The translations under genes and the position numbers were made by a program. From positions 186,001 through 250,000 of the forward strand of contig JAPJBO010000097.1 in the NCBI GenBank assembly GCA_030068145.1: a stretch of 64,000 nucleotides of DNA, in the 5' to 3' direction. This DNA comes from Diplonema papillatum. Lineage: Eukaryota; Euglenozoa; Diplonemea; Diplonemida; Diplonemidae. The notes under the pieces are model-generated. The model was given only the letters and a program-made list of their open reading frames with translations. It ran no database searches and was not told the origin of the DNA. Positions 1 through 11,632 of the stretch are shown one piece after another (position 1 is the stretch's first letter; each line of letters starts with the position of its first letter).

Positions 1-515
1 CCAAATCCCAAATCTAATTAGAATTTGTAGTCAACGTCCAATTTCCGATTCCAAATTTAATTAGAATTGGTAGTCAACGTTCTAGTTTGGATCCAAATTT
101 AATTAGAATTGGTGGTCAACGTCTAAGTTCGGATCCAAAATCAATTATAATTGGTAGTCAACGTCTGATGCCAAATCCAAAATTTAATTAGAATTGATAG
201 GCAACGTCCAGTTTCGGATCCCAAATTTAATTACAATTGGTAGTCAACGTCTGATGCCGAATCCCAAACTTAATTAGAATTGGTAGTCAACGTCCAATTT
301 CGGATTCCAAATTTAATTAGAATTGGCAGTCAACGTCTGATGTCGTACCCAATTTCAATTAGACTTGGTAGTCAGTGTCCAATTTCGGGTTCCAAATTTA
401 ATTAGAATTGGTAGTCAACGTCCAATTTCCGATTCTGAATTTAATTAGAATTGGTAGTCAACGGCCAATTTCGGATCTCAAATTCAATTAGACTTGGGAG
501 TCAACGTCTCGCCAC
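1..515. repeat. AT-rich tandem satellite, unit about 44 bp
   Basis: About eleven to twelve diverged copies of a unit built around AATTAGAATTGGTAGTCAAC followed by a variable GTCCAATTTCGGATTCC-type segment. The array runs in from the window edge and stops abruptly at a pyrimidine-rich stretch. No coding potential is seen. Confidence 0.9.
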
Positions 516-834
516 CCACCACCCTTTGGCCCTCCCGCCCCTGGCCCTCCTCCCTCCTCTTCCCCCGCCTCCTTTTTACTCATCCTGCCCCCATGGCTTC
601 GCCATGGCTTCGCCCCTTGGCCCTCCTGCCTCGGCTCCCCCCTTTATCACCCCTGCCTTGGCTCACCCCTTGCCGCTAATCCCGGTTGGCAGCGACCCGG
701 CCCTACCCCGACCCCCGCCCAAAATTAATTCAATTTTTTTCTTCGCGCTCGGGGTGGCCCCGAGCCCCAGACCCATATATAAATCACTGTTGCATCGTTG
801 CATGATCGTTGCTCACTATGGTAGGGATAGGGCA
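516..834. other. Pyrimidine-rich spacer
   Basis: CCT/CCC-rich low-complexity DNA with no convincing ORF, only short proline/leucine-rich readings typical of skewed composition. Confidence 0.5.
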
Positions 835-965
835 ACCATGCAACGATGCAGTGCAGCGATGTAGTGCAACGATGTAGTGCAACGATGTAGTGCAGCGATG
901 TATGCGATGTCGTGCAACGATAGGAGTAACAAACCATAGGTTTGAACTGCGTATGCAGCAGTAGT
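835..965. repeat. 13-bp minisatellite
   Basis: Repeated TAGTGCAACGATG and close variants (TGCAGCGATGTA), about eight to ten units, then a degenerate tail. Confidence 0.75.
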
Positions 966-1049
966 GCAACTATAGGACACCATGCAACGATGCAATGGTT
1001 GGTTGGTTCAGTCTGTTGTTGCAACTACATGTGATGATGATGATGATGA

Positions 1050-1319
1050 GCTGGCGTGTCAGCTGATGAAGCCAGTGACAGCGACGTGAGCGACTCTTCG
1101 GTGGATGACACTTCTTCGGCAGACAACGACGATTCATCTCTTGATGAGAAACCTCTTTCGCAATCGCGTGTTCCCGTGCAAGTCCGGCCTCCAGAAGTGA
1201 CCCCTGCACCAGTGAATACAGAGCCAGAATCGTTGCTGACCCAGGCATCTGCACCAACCGCAAACACAGGAAAAGTGCGAAAGGCCGCTGCTGCTGGTCT
1301 CTCGAGCTTTGGCTTCACG
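1050..1319 (+). CDS. Possible acidic Ser/Asp-rich exon
   Basis: This open frame encodes an acidic stretch rich in Ser, Asp and Glu followed by a Pro/Ala-rich part. It begins just after an in-frame stop and has no ATG, so it would have to be an internal exon; a GTAGGT donor lies at 1320. The minus strand is also open here. Against it: it would be the only intact plus-strand gene in the window and it matches no family I recognise. Low confidence. Confidence 0.2.
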
Positions 1320-1537
1320 GTAGGTGACTATCCGCCAAGAAGACGAGTACTAGTATTTATTCGTCTTTGGGCAGTATGCAGTTTTTTCTTTTTTGCATCG
1401 TTGCAAGAGGGTCCCGGCCGCCGAGAGTTAGGGATATGTGCGCTTCAGTACAACTGTGCTGACAAAAAAAATAGTATGGCGCTTTCTTTCGTTTGTGCGC
1501 ACTAGCGGAACTCACCTGCTTTGGTAAGTTTCATGTA

Positions 1538-1575
1538 GTACGCTGCCAACTACTAATTTTTAGTACCAACAATGC
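1538..1575 (+). repeat. Stray copy of the splice-acceptor-like boundary motif
   Basis: GTACGCTGCCAAC, then a TACTAAT branch-point-like motif, then TTTTTAG and TACCAACA. The same string forms the boundary of the amplified 5' units of the TBC gene at 46.3-47.6 kb. Here it stands alone, about 45 kb away. Confidence 0.6.
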
Positions 1576-1587
1576 CTTGTTAACAGT

Positions 1588-1780
1588 AGTAGTAGTAGTA
1601 TGTGTCATCCTCATCCGGGAACAAGTCAGGGAGAAGAACGGAGCAATCTTTACAAACAAACGAGTGGCATAAGGTGGCCGCTTGAGCGGCGCCAATCCGA
1701 GCGCACACAGCAGCAGTGACGCGTCGGCAGTATTTGCACTTCAGGATGGGGCTGCCGTCATGAGCGTCGACATTGTTAAC
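1588..1780 (-). pseudogene. Possible zinc-ribbon fragment
   Basis: The minus strand encodes a short open segment with a CKYC pair followed by a CHSFVCKDC cluster, spacing typical of zinc ribbons at transposase C-termini. It ends in a TAC run that reads as tyrosines. No catalytic domain is nearby, so I treat it as a possible relic; the family is not recognised. Confidence 0.2.
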
Positions 1781-2064
1781 ACAAAAAAAGTAAGAGAAAA
1801 ATGTAGGGGGGAAGATACTCACTGTTATGCTCTGAGCACACTCGTATTGGGATCACTTGGGAACATTGGTGTTTCGCTGCTGTGAACCCCCGACGCATAG
1901 CAAAACTTGGCACACGTGCCTCACTGGAAGTAAACAGAGGAAATGAACAGGAGCGTGCACGCGAACGCATGAGAATGTGAAAACAAAAAATGCTCGACGG
2001 AGCTGCTTCGACTCCGAGCGGAAGGAAATATATTTGTTCTTATTTGTGCTGACACCACCGTGTG

Positions 2065-2305
2065 TTGTTTTTGTGTTTCCGACGATCCCGTGGGACGTAC
2101 AGATTGGTGTCTGTTTTTTTTTTTTAGAGTTAACGGTTTTTCACGCAGTACTTTTTCCCCTGTTGTGTTTGTGTGCCCTGTCGTGTTGGGGTAGACCTGC
2201 CCGTTCAACACGTGAAACGCACTTGAGATCTCTTCGGTTCTTTTGGCAGCTTCGTCGAGCGTTTCCTTCCAGGCGATTACGTAAAAGAATTGCCTTTCCT
2301 GCCTG
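2065..2305 (+). repeat. Composite short element (families L and B)
   Basis: It starts with TGTTTCCGACGATCCCG and ACAGATTGGTGTCT (family L) and ends in the family-B segment, recognisable from GTAGACCTGCCCGTTCAACA onward. Other copies or parts lie at 10.97, 12.85, 31.34, 38.95 and 48.23 kb. Family B resembles family A read on the opposite strand. Confidence 0.7.
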
Positions 2306-2478
2306 GAGCAAACTTGTGATAGAGACAGAGAGGTTAGAGTGCACGGGGGGTCGGGAGTTTCCGGCCTTTGGTGTCGGTGGCGCGTGAAGCGGCCGCGGAG
2401 AGCGGCTTGAGCGCGGTGGGAGACGGCGCCGATGCAGGCGGGGCGTTCCGGGTGGGAACGGATGGGATAAAGTTGAGC

Positions 2479-2510
<32 letters not shown>

Positions 2511-3954
2511 CGAGTCAGAGTGCAGGGACCATCTCTCCGGGGAGTATCCGGTCGCCCCACTACTGTCCCGTACCACTACGGTTGATAAAGTTGCTTCGGG
2601 TAGGAAAACGGGGGAGGAAATCTTAGTTTCGTGTGCAGGCGCTACTTGCAACGGGTTGACGTGTCGCTGCTCAACAAAATTGGCGAAACCTGTCCCACAA
2701 GTTTACTAAAAAGTGCTCCAAATATCGGTCCATTTTTAGAGCGCTGTCGAAGACAGCTCACTTCCCACTGGCTAGGGCTCAGTTCCCAGGGTGTAGGGGA
2801 AAGAGGGGGCTCAATAGGAGGAAGCGAAAGGGGGGAGAATGCATTTGCGCACCCAAAAACGGAGCCGACTCTGGCGTGCGCTGCGTGGATCAACAACACG
2901 CCGGCAACGATACGGTGTGCCAAGGTGAAATGGTCAGAACCCCCTGGGTAAACTGTGGCGGATTCTAGTCATTCCGGCACTTGAAAAAAAAATTATTTTT
3001 TACTGGCTTCCTCTGGAGACCACCTTCGTAGCCGTTGGGTTGCTGCAGTGAAAATGGCCCCAGCCAAACCCGGACCCGACGGCTCCGGGCTCCGGGCTGA
3101 TGACAGCTTTCTTATTAACCAGCCTGGCGGGGGTGGTCGGCGGCGGATGAGTATTTTTCAGAGTGAGAGCTCACGCACAACGCACTAGAAACTTTTTTCT
3201 TCTGGTTGCTGAGCACCCACGGGCGAATGCCGAAACGATAAACGACGGCCACGGGAGTCCCGGGGGAGGAGCGGGGGTCGAGGAGGTAAGACAGATCGAG
3301 ACCCGCGCAGAGAATTTTTTTTCCAATGCAGGAGCTCCAGTAACCCCAACAGGTAACCGGGTAGGGGACTGCGTTGCTTCGAATGAATTGCGGCACGTGG
3401 ATACACGAGGTGTGTCTTTCCAAATACACGAGAACTGGGAAGAGGCGTGGCTCCTGGAAGTTGTTGGCGGGATCGCAGGTTCCTTCTTTGTGAAGGTCGG
3501 CTGCTGATCCAGCAACTTCTGCGAGAAGCCACGGTCTTTACCTCCCCCTAGCTGGTGGTTGGACGACGACGGACCGAAACAGGGCCCAAAAAGGCACCTT
3601 CCCCGCGTAGACTGCCACCGATTCACCGAGTCCCACGCTGCACTGCATGCGCTGTTACCTCTTTCGTCCGTACTCGCGTGCGTAAATTGCGGTGACGCCG
3701 GACATCGATCATGGTGCTTCCCATCTGCTCGGGGTCCAACACGACGTTAAACGCGGCCACGAGAAGATGCTCGCGATACGTGATTGCGTCGAAAACAGTG
3801 TTTTCTGAAGCAACAAAATGCTGGAGGGGCTGCTTTGTGTGCATCGTGTCTGAGGACAAGGGGGGGGGATCGAAACGAGTTCCCCAAACTTTTCGGCTCT
3901 AGCTTGCGTTTGCACCTCTTCAAAAAATACTGGCGGGGCCGCCCGATGCCTAGT
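2306..3954. other. Spacer without recognisable gene
   Basis: Contains a (GA)n microsatellite at about 2477-2512 and a TCTTAGTTTCGTGTGCAGG string at about 2620 that recurs near 23.9 and 59.8 kb. Both strands are open over short stretches but nothing matches a protein family I know. Confidence 0.5.
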
Positions 3955-4330
<376 letters not shown>

Positions 4331-4441
4331 TCGTGTGGGTGCGATCGCTGTACAAAAAGATGCTTGTCATAACAATAATAATGGGATGCTAGCAATAGTT
4401 GTAAAAGGGGGTTTTGCATTTTGGTTCCCCACCTGGTGCCT

Positions 4442-4476
4442 TTTGGTCGGTGTGACTAGTGGTCACACCGACCAAA
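4442..4476. repeat. Perfect 15-bp hairpin
   Basis: TTTGGTCGGTGTGAC is followed by the loop TAGTG and its exact reverse complement. No flanking U-tract suggests a bacterial-type terminator, and it lies in gene-free spacer. Confidence 0.9.
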
Positions 4477-5896
4477 CCGCTTCTTTTTTTTCCCTTTCTA
4501 ATTCTTCATCTTTTCAGGGGTCTTCTCCTGTATCACCCGCTTTTTAGAACTTTTAGGTGCAGTTTGGTTGTGAAAGTGAAGGGATGACTAAGGACAAGAT
4601 GGGGGGTTGTCACAAGAAGAAACTGAACGATAAAAAGGAGTTAGAAAACAAACGAGGGTGGGGAAGGGCTAGTGCACTGCGGAGTCCAGCCTCAGAAGCT
4701 GAAGCTCAAGCTGGAGTCAAAAAAAGCGGATGCGCTTTTAGGGTGTGCATTCACACACGCTTAGATGTTGAAGCACACCCGCTTTTAGGGTGTGCATTCG
4801 CACACGCTTAGTTGATGAAGCTCAACTCCAGCTTCTGGGCTGGGTCCCACCGTGTGTGGGCGGAGCTAAACAGATAATTGATACTGTTTCTTTGGGAATT
4901 CGAAGCTTTCGGAGCGCCCTCTCAGTTCTCGAAGGTACGCTCGACACACACAGATTGTAAATTTGTTGCATTCGTGTGTGGGCCTTTGAAGCGTGGATGA
5001 TGCCTCTCGCGCTGCTCCTCTTGAGGTTCCTGGCTCATGCCAAAGCGCCGCCGCCCGGGGTAAGGGGTTGCGGCATCAGGCGTGGGCCAGGGCGAGGTAG
5101 GCTGTTCGGAGGGGTCACCACCCACAATTTGTTGCACTAGTGTGATTGTCAGGCCTTCGACTACCCTGAGCAACGCACTATGCACACAGATATACACGCG
5201 AAGGTATCGTGCTCGATAGACGGAGGTACAGAGTATCCTAACCCAACGTTCATGTCCTCAGGAGGTCTCAATATCGACAGATACCGAAGCCCCTGGCAGA
5301 CAGAAAACTTCCTACATTTTCTCGGGCTATTGCTGCTGCGGCCACCTTTGAAAAACGTGGTGCAGCCCCCTTCGCCCCCCCTTGACGGTTGCAAGTGTTG
5401 TTGGGAGCAAATTGTGCGCTTTGCTTAGGCAGATCGGATGACTGGGTATACGGCTGCTCCGCTTCTTTGGCGGGGGTTGTTGTCTTCCACTGTTGTCTGC
5501 CTGATGAGCCCTGCTTTGCAACCCCCACGGACTACGGCACCTGACCAGGTACCGCTTCAAGAACGACATCTCCTGCTGTACAAAGTGCACATCCACTGAC
5601 TCCCTGACGAGTGCTCCTTCTTCAAGTCTTCTTGTGCAAGCCTCAACTTGGTGGAAGATGGTTGTCTTTTGTACGCCCCTACACGAAGGATGCTTCTTCG
5701 TCAAATCTTCTTGTTCAAGCCTCAACTTGGTGGAAGACCGCACGAAAACTTTCACTCTGAAAAAAGTGCTCCTGTTAGTAGGCAGTAGGCCTTCGCCAAA
5801 GCCCGGTTCAAGAACGGGCAGCGCTGATGATTGTTCGCGCATCAAAAAAAGTGCACCACACGCATTTCGCGTGTCTCCGGCCCCAGGGATGGGAGA
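4477..5896. other. Spacer with small internal repeats
   Basis: At 4735-4815 the segment CGCTTTTAGGGTGTGCATTC with ACACGCTTAG occurs twice. At 5137-5185 a string with GTGATTGTCAGGCCTTCGAC is shared with 43291-43340. At 5618-5745 a segment containing CAAGCCTCAACTTGGTGGAA is directly repeated. No supported gene. Confidence 0.6.
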
Positions 5897-6083
5897 CTGA
5901 GCCGGTCCGTCCCTATCTCTTGAAACTGCGTCGAAGTGCCTGCCGCTGTTTATCACAGTGAATCACGGTCCACCACGGTCTATCAGGTCCATCACTAGTC
6001 CCTAAAGCTGCATCGAATTGCCCGGTGCTGTATTCTTCGGTCTATCACGGTCTATCAAGAGGGGAGGGGATGGACCGGCTCAG
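5897..6083. mobile_element. MITE-like element I, 187 bp
   Basis: The ends are near-perfect inverted repeats: CTGAGCCGGTCC at the left and GGACCGGCTCAG at the right, followed inward by a TCCC / GGGA extension. The interior has no ORF. Related copies lie at 9080-9255, 11216-11632, 13289-13380 and 20590-21103, with fragments near 26.5 and 26.7 kb, so this is a family. A short AGA flanks both ends and could be a target duplication. The transposase that moves it is not in the window. Confidence 0.7.
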
Positions 6084-6507
6084 AGACAGCTGGGGTTGGA
6101 TGTCTTCTGCAGTGCCTGTCCGTCTCGCCCACGCGTGGACAAAGCCGCGTTCCCTTTGCGCAAACCTCGGACCCTGAACAACGGCGGGAAAGACAGGCAG
6201 GGCACCTCGTGACCCAACAACGTCTGCAGTTTCCTTCCTCCCCCACCCCGGCTGGTTCTGCACCTGTGATGAAAGCTCCAGCGAGCCGGCGGTGCTCGAT
6301 TGGCTCGTTGCTAACGAGTAGGAAGTGGGCGGATTCCGTGCCTATTTTTCGTGGCGGTTTATCAAATACGGGAGTTTTGTCGGAAGAACTGTGAAAACGG
6401 GGGTTTGCCTGGAGGCTTTACGTGTGTGTCTGCAGATGCTTTAAATATTATATATGGTACGATGCCAAAAGGGGGGGGGGGGGGGGGAATGTTTCTTGGG
6501 TTTGAAG

Positions 6508-6535
6508 AGCGCGTGGTGCTTGCACCACGCGCTCT
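6508..6535. repeat. Perfect 13-bp hairpin
   Basis: GAGCGCGTGGTGC, TT loop, then the exact complement. It sits just outside one arm of the 6.54/7.58-kb inverted repeat. Confidence 0.9.
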
Positions 6536-6539
6536 TGGG

Positions 6540-7762
6540 GGGGGGGTTGGGCAGATGTTTTATGGCATAGTAAGATACTGGGCATGTGGGGTATGGGACC
6601 CATATCCCCCCAGAAACCATTTTTTCGGGCCGGTTTTGGGGCCAAATGCCCTCGGAGAGCCTTTTTCTGAGCGCAAAACTCTGTTTCTGTGGGTTTCGAG
6701 GCCCCGCACGGTGCACTCCAGCATCGTGTGGGGGTGTTAACTGTGCGGCCAAAGTGTCGGGCGTGGGCACACCTGCTAGATCCAGTGTGCCACACCCGCA
6801 AATCCAGCGTGAAATCCACTGACACCCAAAAATCCAGTGCGGAATCCAGTGTGACACCCGCAAATCCAGTGTGAAACCCACTGTACACCAGCTAAAACAG
6901 TTCCCCAAGTTGGATCGAGTCACCTGTCGTCCAACGCAAATCAATCATCAAGGAGGCGAGGCCCCTGGTTGTTAAAAAAGCTGACCCCAGGTTCTTCTGG
7001 CAGTATTGGCAACTTTTATTGGCAGAAATCGGCTTGTCGGATCGAAAGAAGTGAGTTTGCTGCTGGTAACCTCACGAAGGCGATGGTTAATCGTGTTCCC
7101 TTCTGCAGGTGTCGCACACGTCCGGCCAGGTGTTCGAACCGGGCACCACGTAGCTGGCGGTACGTGGTGTACGACACCTTTGCCGTTAGTTGGCCTTCTT
7201 CGTCCACCAGCCTGTGCTAGAAGGATTTGTGCGACGAACGTCTTGTGCACGACAGCTTTTCCGTGACCCACGACGTCGGTGGTTGCCTCCACGAGATCGT
7301 CGAATGCCTGCTGCCTCATGGGTCACCTTTGTCGGTCGCCCTCTGTACAGAGACCCCGGGCGCAATCGGGTCAACTCCTGCAGCTTTCATCAGAAAGGCT
7401 CTCGTCGCTCTAAAGTGTCTCCGCATGGAGCCCTGTGACCTATCGTACTTCGTGTGCGTCTTGCCTTGCAAATTTTTGAGCCAATTCTTCGAACGAAACG
7501 CATTTACGAGTCACGCATTCTGAGAACAGAGTTAAGTTCCTGTTCTGGGTGCTGCCGCCGTAGCCATTGTACAGTCGTAACCCTACCTGGGGCCTCAAAG
7601 TCCACAACAACTGAGTTTTGCGCTCAGAAAAAGGTTCTCCGAGGGCATTGGACCCCAAAATCGGCCCGAAAACATGGTTTCTGGGGGGGTATGGGTCCTA
7701 TACCCCACATGCCCAGTATCTTACTATGCCAGAAAACATCTGCCCAAACCCCCCAGTGCTGA
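6540..7762. repeat. Inverted repeat pair, arms about 170 bp
   Basis: The arm at about 6540-6712 recurs inverted at about 7590-7762, with shared strings such as CATAGTAAGATACTGGGCAT and CCCTCGGAGA/TTCTGAGCGCA. The arms are separated by about 880 bp of unique DNA. A diverged third relative is at 37610-37720. This may be a non-autonomous DNA element or an inverted duplication; no transposase is visible between the arms. Confidence 0.7.
6776..6890. repeat. Minisatellite, AATCCAGTGTG-based
   Basis: Irregular tandem copies of AATCCAGTGTGACACCCGC and variants, about 25-35 bp per unit. Confidence 0.7.
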
Positions 7763-7825
7763 TGCTAAGGCCCCTAAACTCGGCATCGTTGTCAGCCGGA
7801 CGGCAACGAGGGGTGGGTGGGTACC

Positions 7826-7946
7826 CCCCCCCCCCCTACCCCCCCCCCCCCCCCCCCAAAGCCGTTCTGCACCCCCTCCCCCCCCCCCCCCCCCCCCCCC
7901 CTAACACCCCCCCCCCCCCCCCCCCCCTAAACCCCCCCCCCCTCCT
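7826..7946. repeat. C-homopolymer-rich tract
   Basis: About 120 bp that is nearly all C with occasional TA or AAAG breaks. A G-run also occurs at 6470-6487. Assembly errors are likely in such tracts. Confidence 0.95.
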
Positions 7947-9077
7947 GCAGGGCCTGTGTGCAGCAGGGTGGTGACCGCTCTAAGGTGGTTTCCTCAGCAG
8001 CGACCAAGAAAAAAAAATTTTTTTTTTGGCCCAAATCCTCCCAAAAAAGCACTCGAAAAAAAAAAATTGACCCACTTTTTCCACCATTTCACCTTCGAGA
8101 ATTTAGCTAAGGTGGGTCCCACAGTAGGTCCACAGTGGGTTGCACCAGGAGGGGGGGGGGTACCCACCCCCACCCAGGGTTAGCAACTTCGTTTTGGGTC
8201 TCAGGCTTAGTATCAGCACTGCCCCCCCCCCCCTTTTGGCATCGTCTCATATATTTACAGCACCAGAGGCCTGGCAATGCACGAGGGTGTTCGTTGTAAA
8301 AAGCAGCATCCGAGAACTGAATAATTTTCAGCGACCGGCGCCAGTGACGAGGCTTTCGGTTGTCTGCTGCATGGGACGTGCAGGAACGTCGACGTGCTGG
8401 CAAACCCCCACCTTGCGTACCCGTGAACGAAGCTTCAAAACGCAAGCCTGCAGCCGTGAGAGTGGTGTACAAAGCTCGCCGTGCTTGTATCCAAGGACAC
8501 TCATAGCGCGTCTACCGGGCGCCGCTAAGTGAGTGTGCCATAGTGCGGTAACAAAGTGGAACCCGTGACACTTGGGATGATGCAAAACGGAGAGGGAAGA
8601 GTTCAAGTCGACTTGATGCTAGCATCAAGTTCTTCTTCGAAGAAAAAGAGAGAGAGAGAGAGAGAGAGAGGAAGGGGAGCGCAAGACTCCGGGAGCAAAG
8701 ATGAAACCGTCCCAATGCAGCTACCTTTTCTGCTCATTTGAAGCTTTGCGGGGGGCACTTCCACGTAGCTACTGCTTCTTCTACCCCGTCGTCGTAGCCT
8801 ATGCCTGGAAGTGAACCAAAACTTAACAAACCCCATGCCGACTGTGGGTCCGAATTCTGTCGGTGCCGGCAGAATTGGCAGAGGCGGCGGTTTCCTATGG
8901 TGCGATCTTCCTTTTGCTTTGCATGCGGGCGCAGAAGTATTAGAAGAAAAAGAGCAAGATTTGCAAGGATTTCGCCACCCACTAATATGGGGCAGTTCCG
9001 TGCTTCGACACACCTCAGTGCGCGCGCAACATCTCCTTACTTGCAGTGAGGGAAGGTGACTGTGAGTGTGAGTGCGT
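7947..9077. other. Spacer with a partial element C
   Basis: At 8609-8646 there is a partial element C copy (the palindrome CTTGATGCTAGCATCAAG followed by a TTCTTCGAAGAA-type palindrome and a GA microsatellite). Otherwise A-rich, G-rich and unique DNA without a supported gene. Confidence 0.55.
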
Positions 9078-9079
9078 GT

Positions 9080-9255
9080 GTGGGCTAAGCTGGTCCATCC
9101 CCTCCTGATAGACTGTGGTAGACAGAAGAATGCAGCTCCAGGCAATTCTATGCGGCTCCATGGGATAGGGATAGGCCGTGGTGCACCTCGATTCGCTACA
9201 ATGAACAGCGGCAGGCAATTCGAGGCAGTTCCAGGATATAGGGATGGACCGGCTT
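9080..9255. mobile_element. Element I copy
   Basis: Left end AAGCTGGTCCATCCCCTCC and right end GGGATGGACCGGCTT form imperfect inverted termini, with the family's interior signature of GCAATTC and bathing G/C motifs in between. About 175 bp. Confidence 0.6.
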
Positions 9256-9595
9256 CGTGTGGGCGGCTTGTTTTTTCTTACGAGTGTTCTGAATGTCCGG
9301 GCCGAGTCACGGTTGGCGCACGTTTGACAAGCTTGCGCAGAAGTCGAACTTCGAGTGCGTGGGCCCCTCCGAAGAAAGGCCCGTCACCTCCTGGGTCCAG
9401 ACTACTTAGCCAGGGTTTCTGGGTCGCGTCCGCCCATCTGTTGGTCGCCTGGTCTTGGAACCGCCGAAGCTTGCGTCACAGACGGTTTCACTGCCGCTCG
9501 CCTTTGCGGAACTGAAGCAAAGCGCCAGGCAAGAGCAATGCCGCCCCTACGGGCATCGCCACAATGCCACAGCAGGCATGACCGCTAACCTTGCG

Positions 9596-9692
9596 GCTCC
9601 CACAAACCTGCACAAGCCTTGCGGCAACCACAAACCTTGCGGCAACCACAAACCTGCACAAGCCTTGCGGCAACCCCAAACCTTGCGGCTAC
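9596..9692. repeat. Minisatellite, CACAAACCTTGCGGCAAC
   Basis: About five alternating units of 18 bp (CACAAACCTTGCGGCAAC) and 27 bp (with an extra TGCACAAGC). Confidence 0.8.
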
Positions 9693-10081
9693 CTTTTTGT
9701 GGCGGTCCCAGGCGGACACAACTTCCGATGAGTTTGACGGGTTTTAGGGCCAGAACTTGGGTCAGCTGCTACGCCGTTTATGCTGAACGCGATCTTGCCA
9801 GGATTGTTTTCCCATTTGGCGCAGGGTCCCTCTCATCCCTATCGCAAGTCATACTTCGCCTCGGTCCCTTTGATAGAGAGAGAGTCATCGGAGGTGCGTT
9901 GGACACGTGCAGTCCGTGCATCAAGACGTGCGCGCGATGAGGCCGCAAGCCTACAACGGTGCCCCCGGCTTGCCGGGCTCTCCCATTCTGAGCACGTTTG
10001 CCACGGAGTTCCTCGGCGGGAGCACGATGTGCGGGTCTTCTCTCGTTTTTGTGTGTTGCCGACGTTTTTTTTTTTTTTTGT

Positions 10082-10312
10082 TTGAGCACGGTTAAAGCAC
10101 CTGCTTTGTAGGAAATACTTGAGGAGGCTGCCCACTGCAAAAGATCGAAGGAGGTAAATGTGCTGTAGCCCACACGAAACACAGGTGAATCTGGGTTCAG
10201 TGGCGGGCGTAAGCGTTCAACTAAAAAGACCCATTGTGTAGTTGTATTGTTTCTCCCCCTCTAGCCTCCTTCGAAGTAAGCACAAGGCAGCCCCCGAGTA
10301 TTTTTGGCCATT
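10082..10312 (+). repeat. Family A element
   Basis: Full-looking copy: GCACCTGCTTTGTAGGAAAT at the left, GCTGTAGCCCACACGAAACA in the middle, and TCCTTCGAAGTAAGCACAAG with CCCGAGTATTTT at the right. Near-identical copies lie at 28742-28962 and 39165-39372, which suggests recent spread. Confidence 0.8.
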
Positions 10313-10969
10313 ACTTCGGTTTTCCGCCGATTTTTCCGGCGATCAAACCGGGAGTTGACGTTTCTGTCTTTTTTCGGGCTCCTTCACAGTCTTGATGTGG
10401 CCCACTGGCGGTTTTACTAGGAAAATCTTCAGGCACTGGCGCCTTCAGTCACTCGCGCATGTATAATACATCACCTCTGAGAGACGTGCGTGATTCCTGA
10501 ATGGCAGGGGTTCTTGCCAATCAACCCTGGCCGGACCGGGTATCAAATCGCGAGCACACGAGTGTACTGTGGGCGGCACACGTTTTGGTTTCGGTGTTCT
10601 GGGACACGTTTTTGGTCGTTCTCTTCATCGCGGGCATCGTCGTCTTGACGACCCGACCGGCGGTCACGGCCTTTCCGCATCAAGCCACAGACTGACTTTG
10701 GCCTGATTTCGTCTCGCAAAATTGGCGCAAAGTGCAGTTTTATTATCGGGGTCAAGTCCACACGTTGGCGAGTGAGCTGGTCTGGAACCTTTTGTACGTG
10801 AGTACAAACCTTCTTTCCGAAGGTGTTCCTGAAACGGTTGTAGAGGTTGACCAATCGATAATAAAAGAATCTTCATTTTCTTTTCACTTGCTGTAACAGT
10901 TAGTGTGTGAAAATGAAGACCTCCTTTTTTTTTTGTTCGGACCGGTTATCTTCTGGCCGCGGGGTTTGT
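10313..10969. other. Spacer, possible coding relic on the minus strand
   Basis: The minus strand at about 10543-10854 is open and slightly protein-like (basic, then Asp/Glu/Arg-rich), but has no usable start, no domain and no splice context I can defend. Confidence 0.3.
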
Positions 10970-11166
10970 TACACCACCGTGTGTTGTTTTCTCACTCAGG
11001 ATTTTTTGACCTGTTGTGTTTGTGTGATTTGTCGTGTAGGGGTAGACCCGCATGACCTCACGTCCGTTCAACACGTGGTTCGGTAGTTACAGCACTTGGG
11101 ATCCCTTCTGTTCTTTGTCGGGCAGCGTCGAGCATTTCCTTTCAAGCTGGCGCTTATGTAAAAACT
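10970..11166 (+). repeat. Family B element
   Basis: Contains GTCGTGTAGGGGTAGACCCG, TCAACACGTGGTTCGGTAGT and a GGCGCTTATGTAAAAA end. A close copy is at 48226-48396 and a diverged minus-strand one at 37790-37880. Confidence 0.75.
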
Positions 11167-11215
11167 ACTCCAGAAGAAGTACTCGAGACTTTCAGAAGGA
11201 CCTGAGTGACGGTAG

Positions 11216-11632
11216 GGATTGAGCCGGTCCACCCCCGGATGATAGACGACTGCTGATAGGCTGCGGTAGTTTTGGAACAGTTGAGGTCAGAATGCAGAAC
11301 ATCTGTAGCGACGGCCTACATTAGTCACTGGGTGACTACCTCTTCTTCGATCGCATTAGAATGCAAATAATCGGTGGCAATAATCTGCACCGCCGGCGTC
11401 GCGGTTCTCGCTCGCTCGCACATGATGTGCCATGCTTTCGCCTCTTCAGCTCGTCTTGATCGTCGACTGTGATAGAGTATAATTGCCTGCGATAGCCTAC
11501 GATAGTTTGAGGTTCGAATGCAGAACATCTGTAGCGATGGCCTACGATAGCCTGTGCTAGCCTGCTGATAGACTGTGATAAACAGCAACAGGCATGTCGA
11601 TGCACTTCCAAATAGGGGTGGACTGCTTCAGG
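11216..11632. mobile_element. Element I relative with internal duplication
   Basis: Starts GATTGAGCCGGTCCACCCCC and ends near ATAGGGGTGGACTGCTTCAG. The segment with GAATGCAGAACATCTGTAGC occurs twice, at about 11290 and 11517, pointing to an internal tandem duplication. Confidence 0.5.

Noticed and set aside
4442..4476. Rho-independent terminator
   Set aside because: The hairpin is perfect but this is eukaryotic spacer with no U-tract and no adjacent gene.
5327..5956. 209-codon minus-strand ORF
   Set aside because: Runs through direct repeats and an element I end; no start context, domain or splice support.
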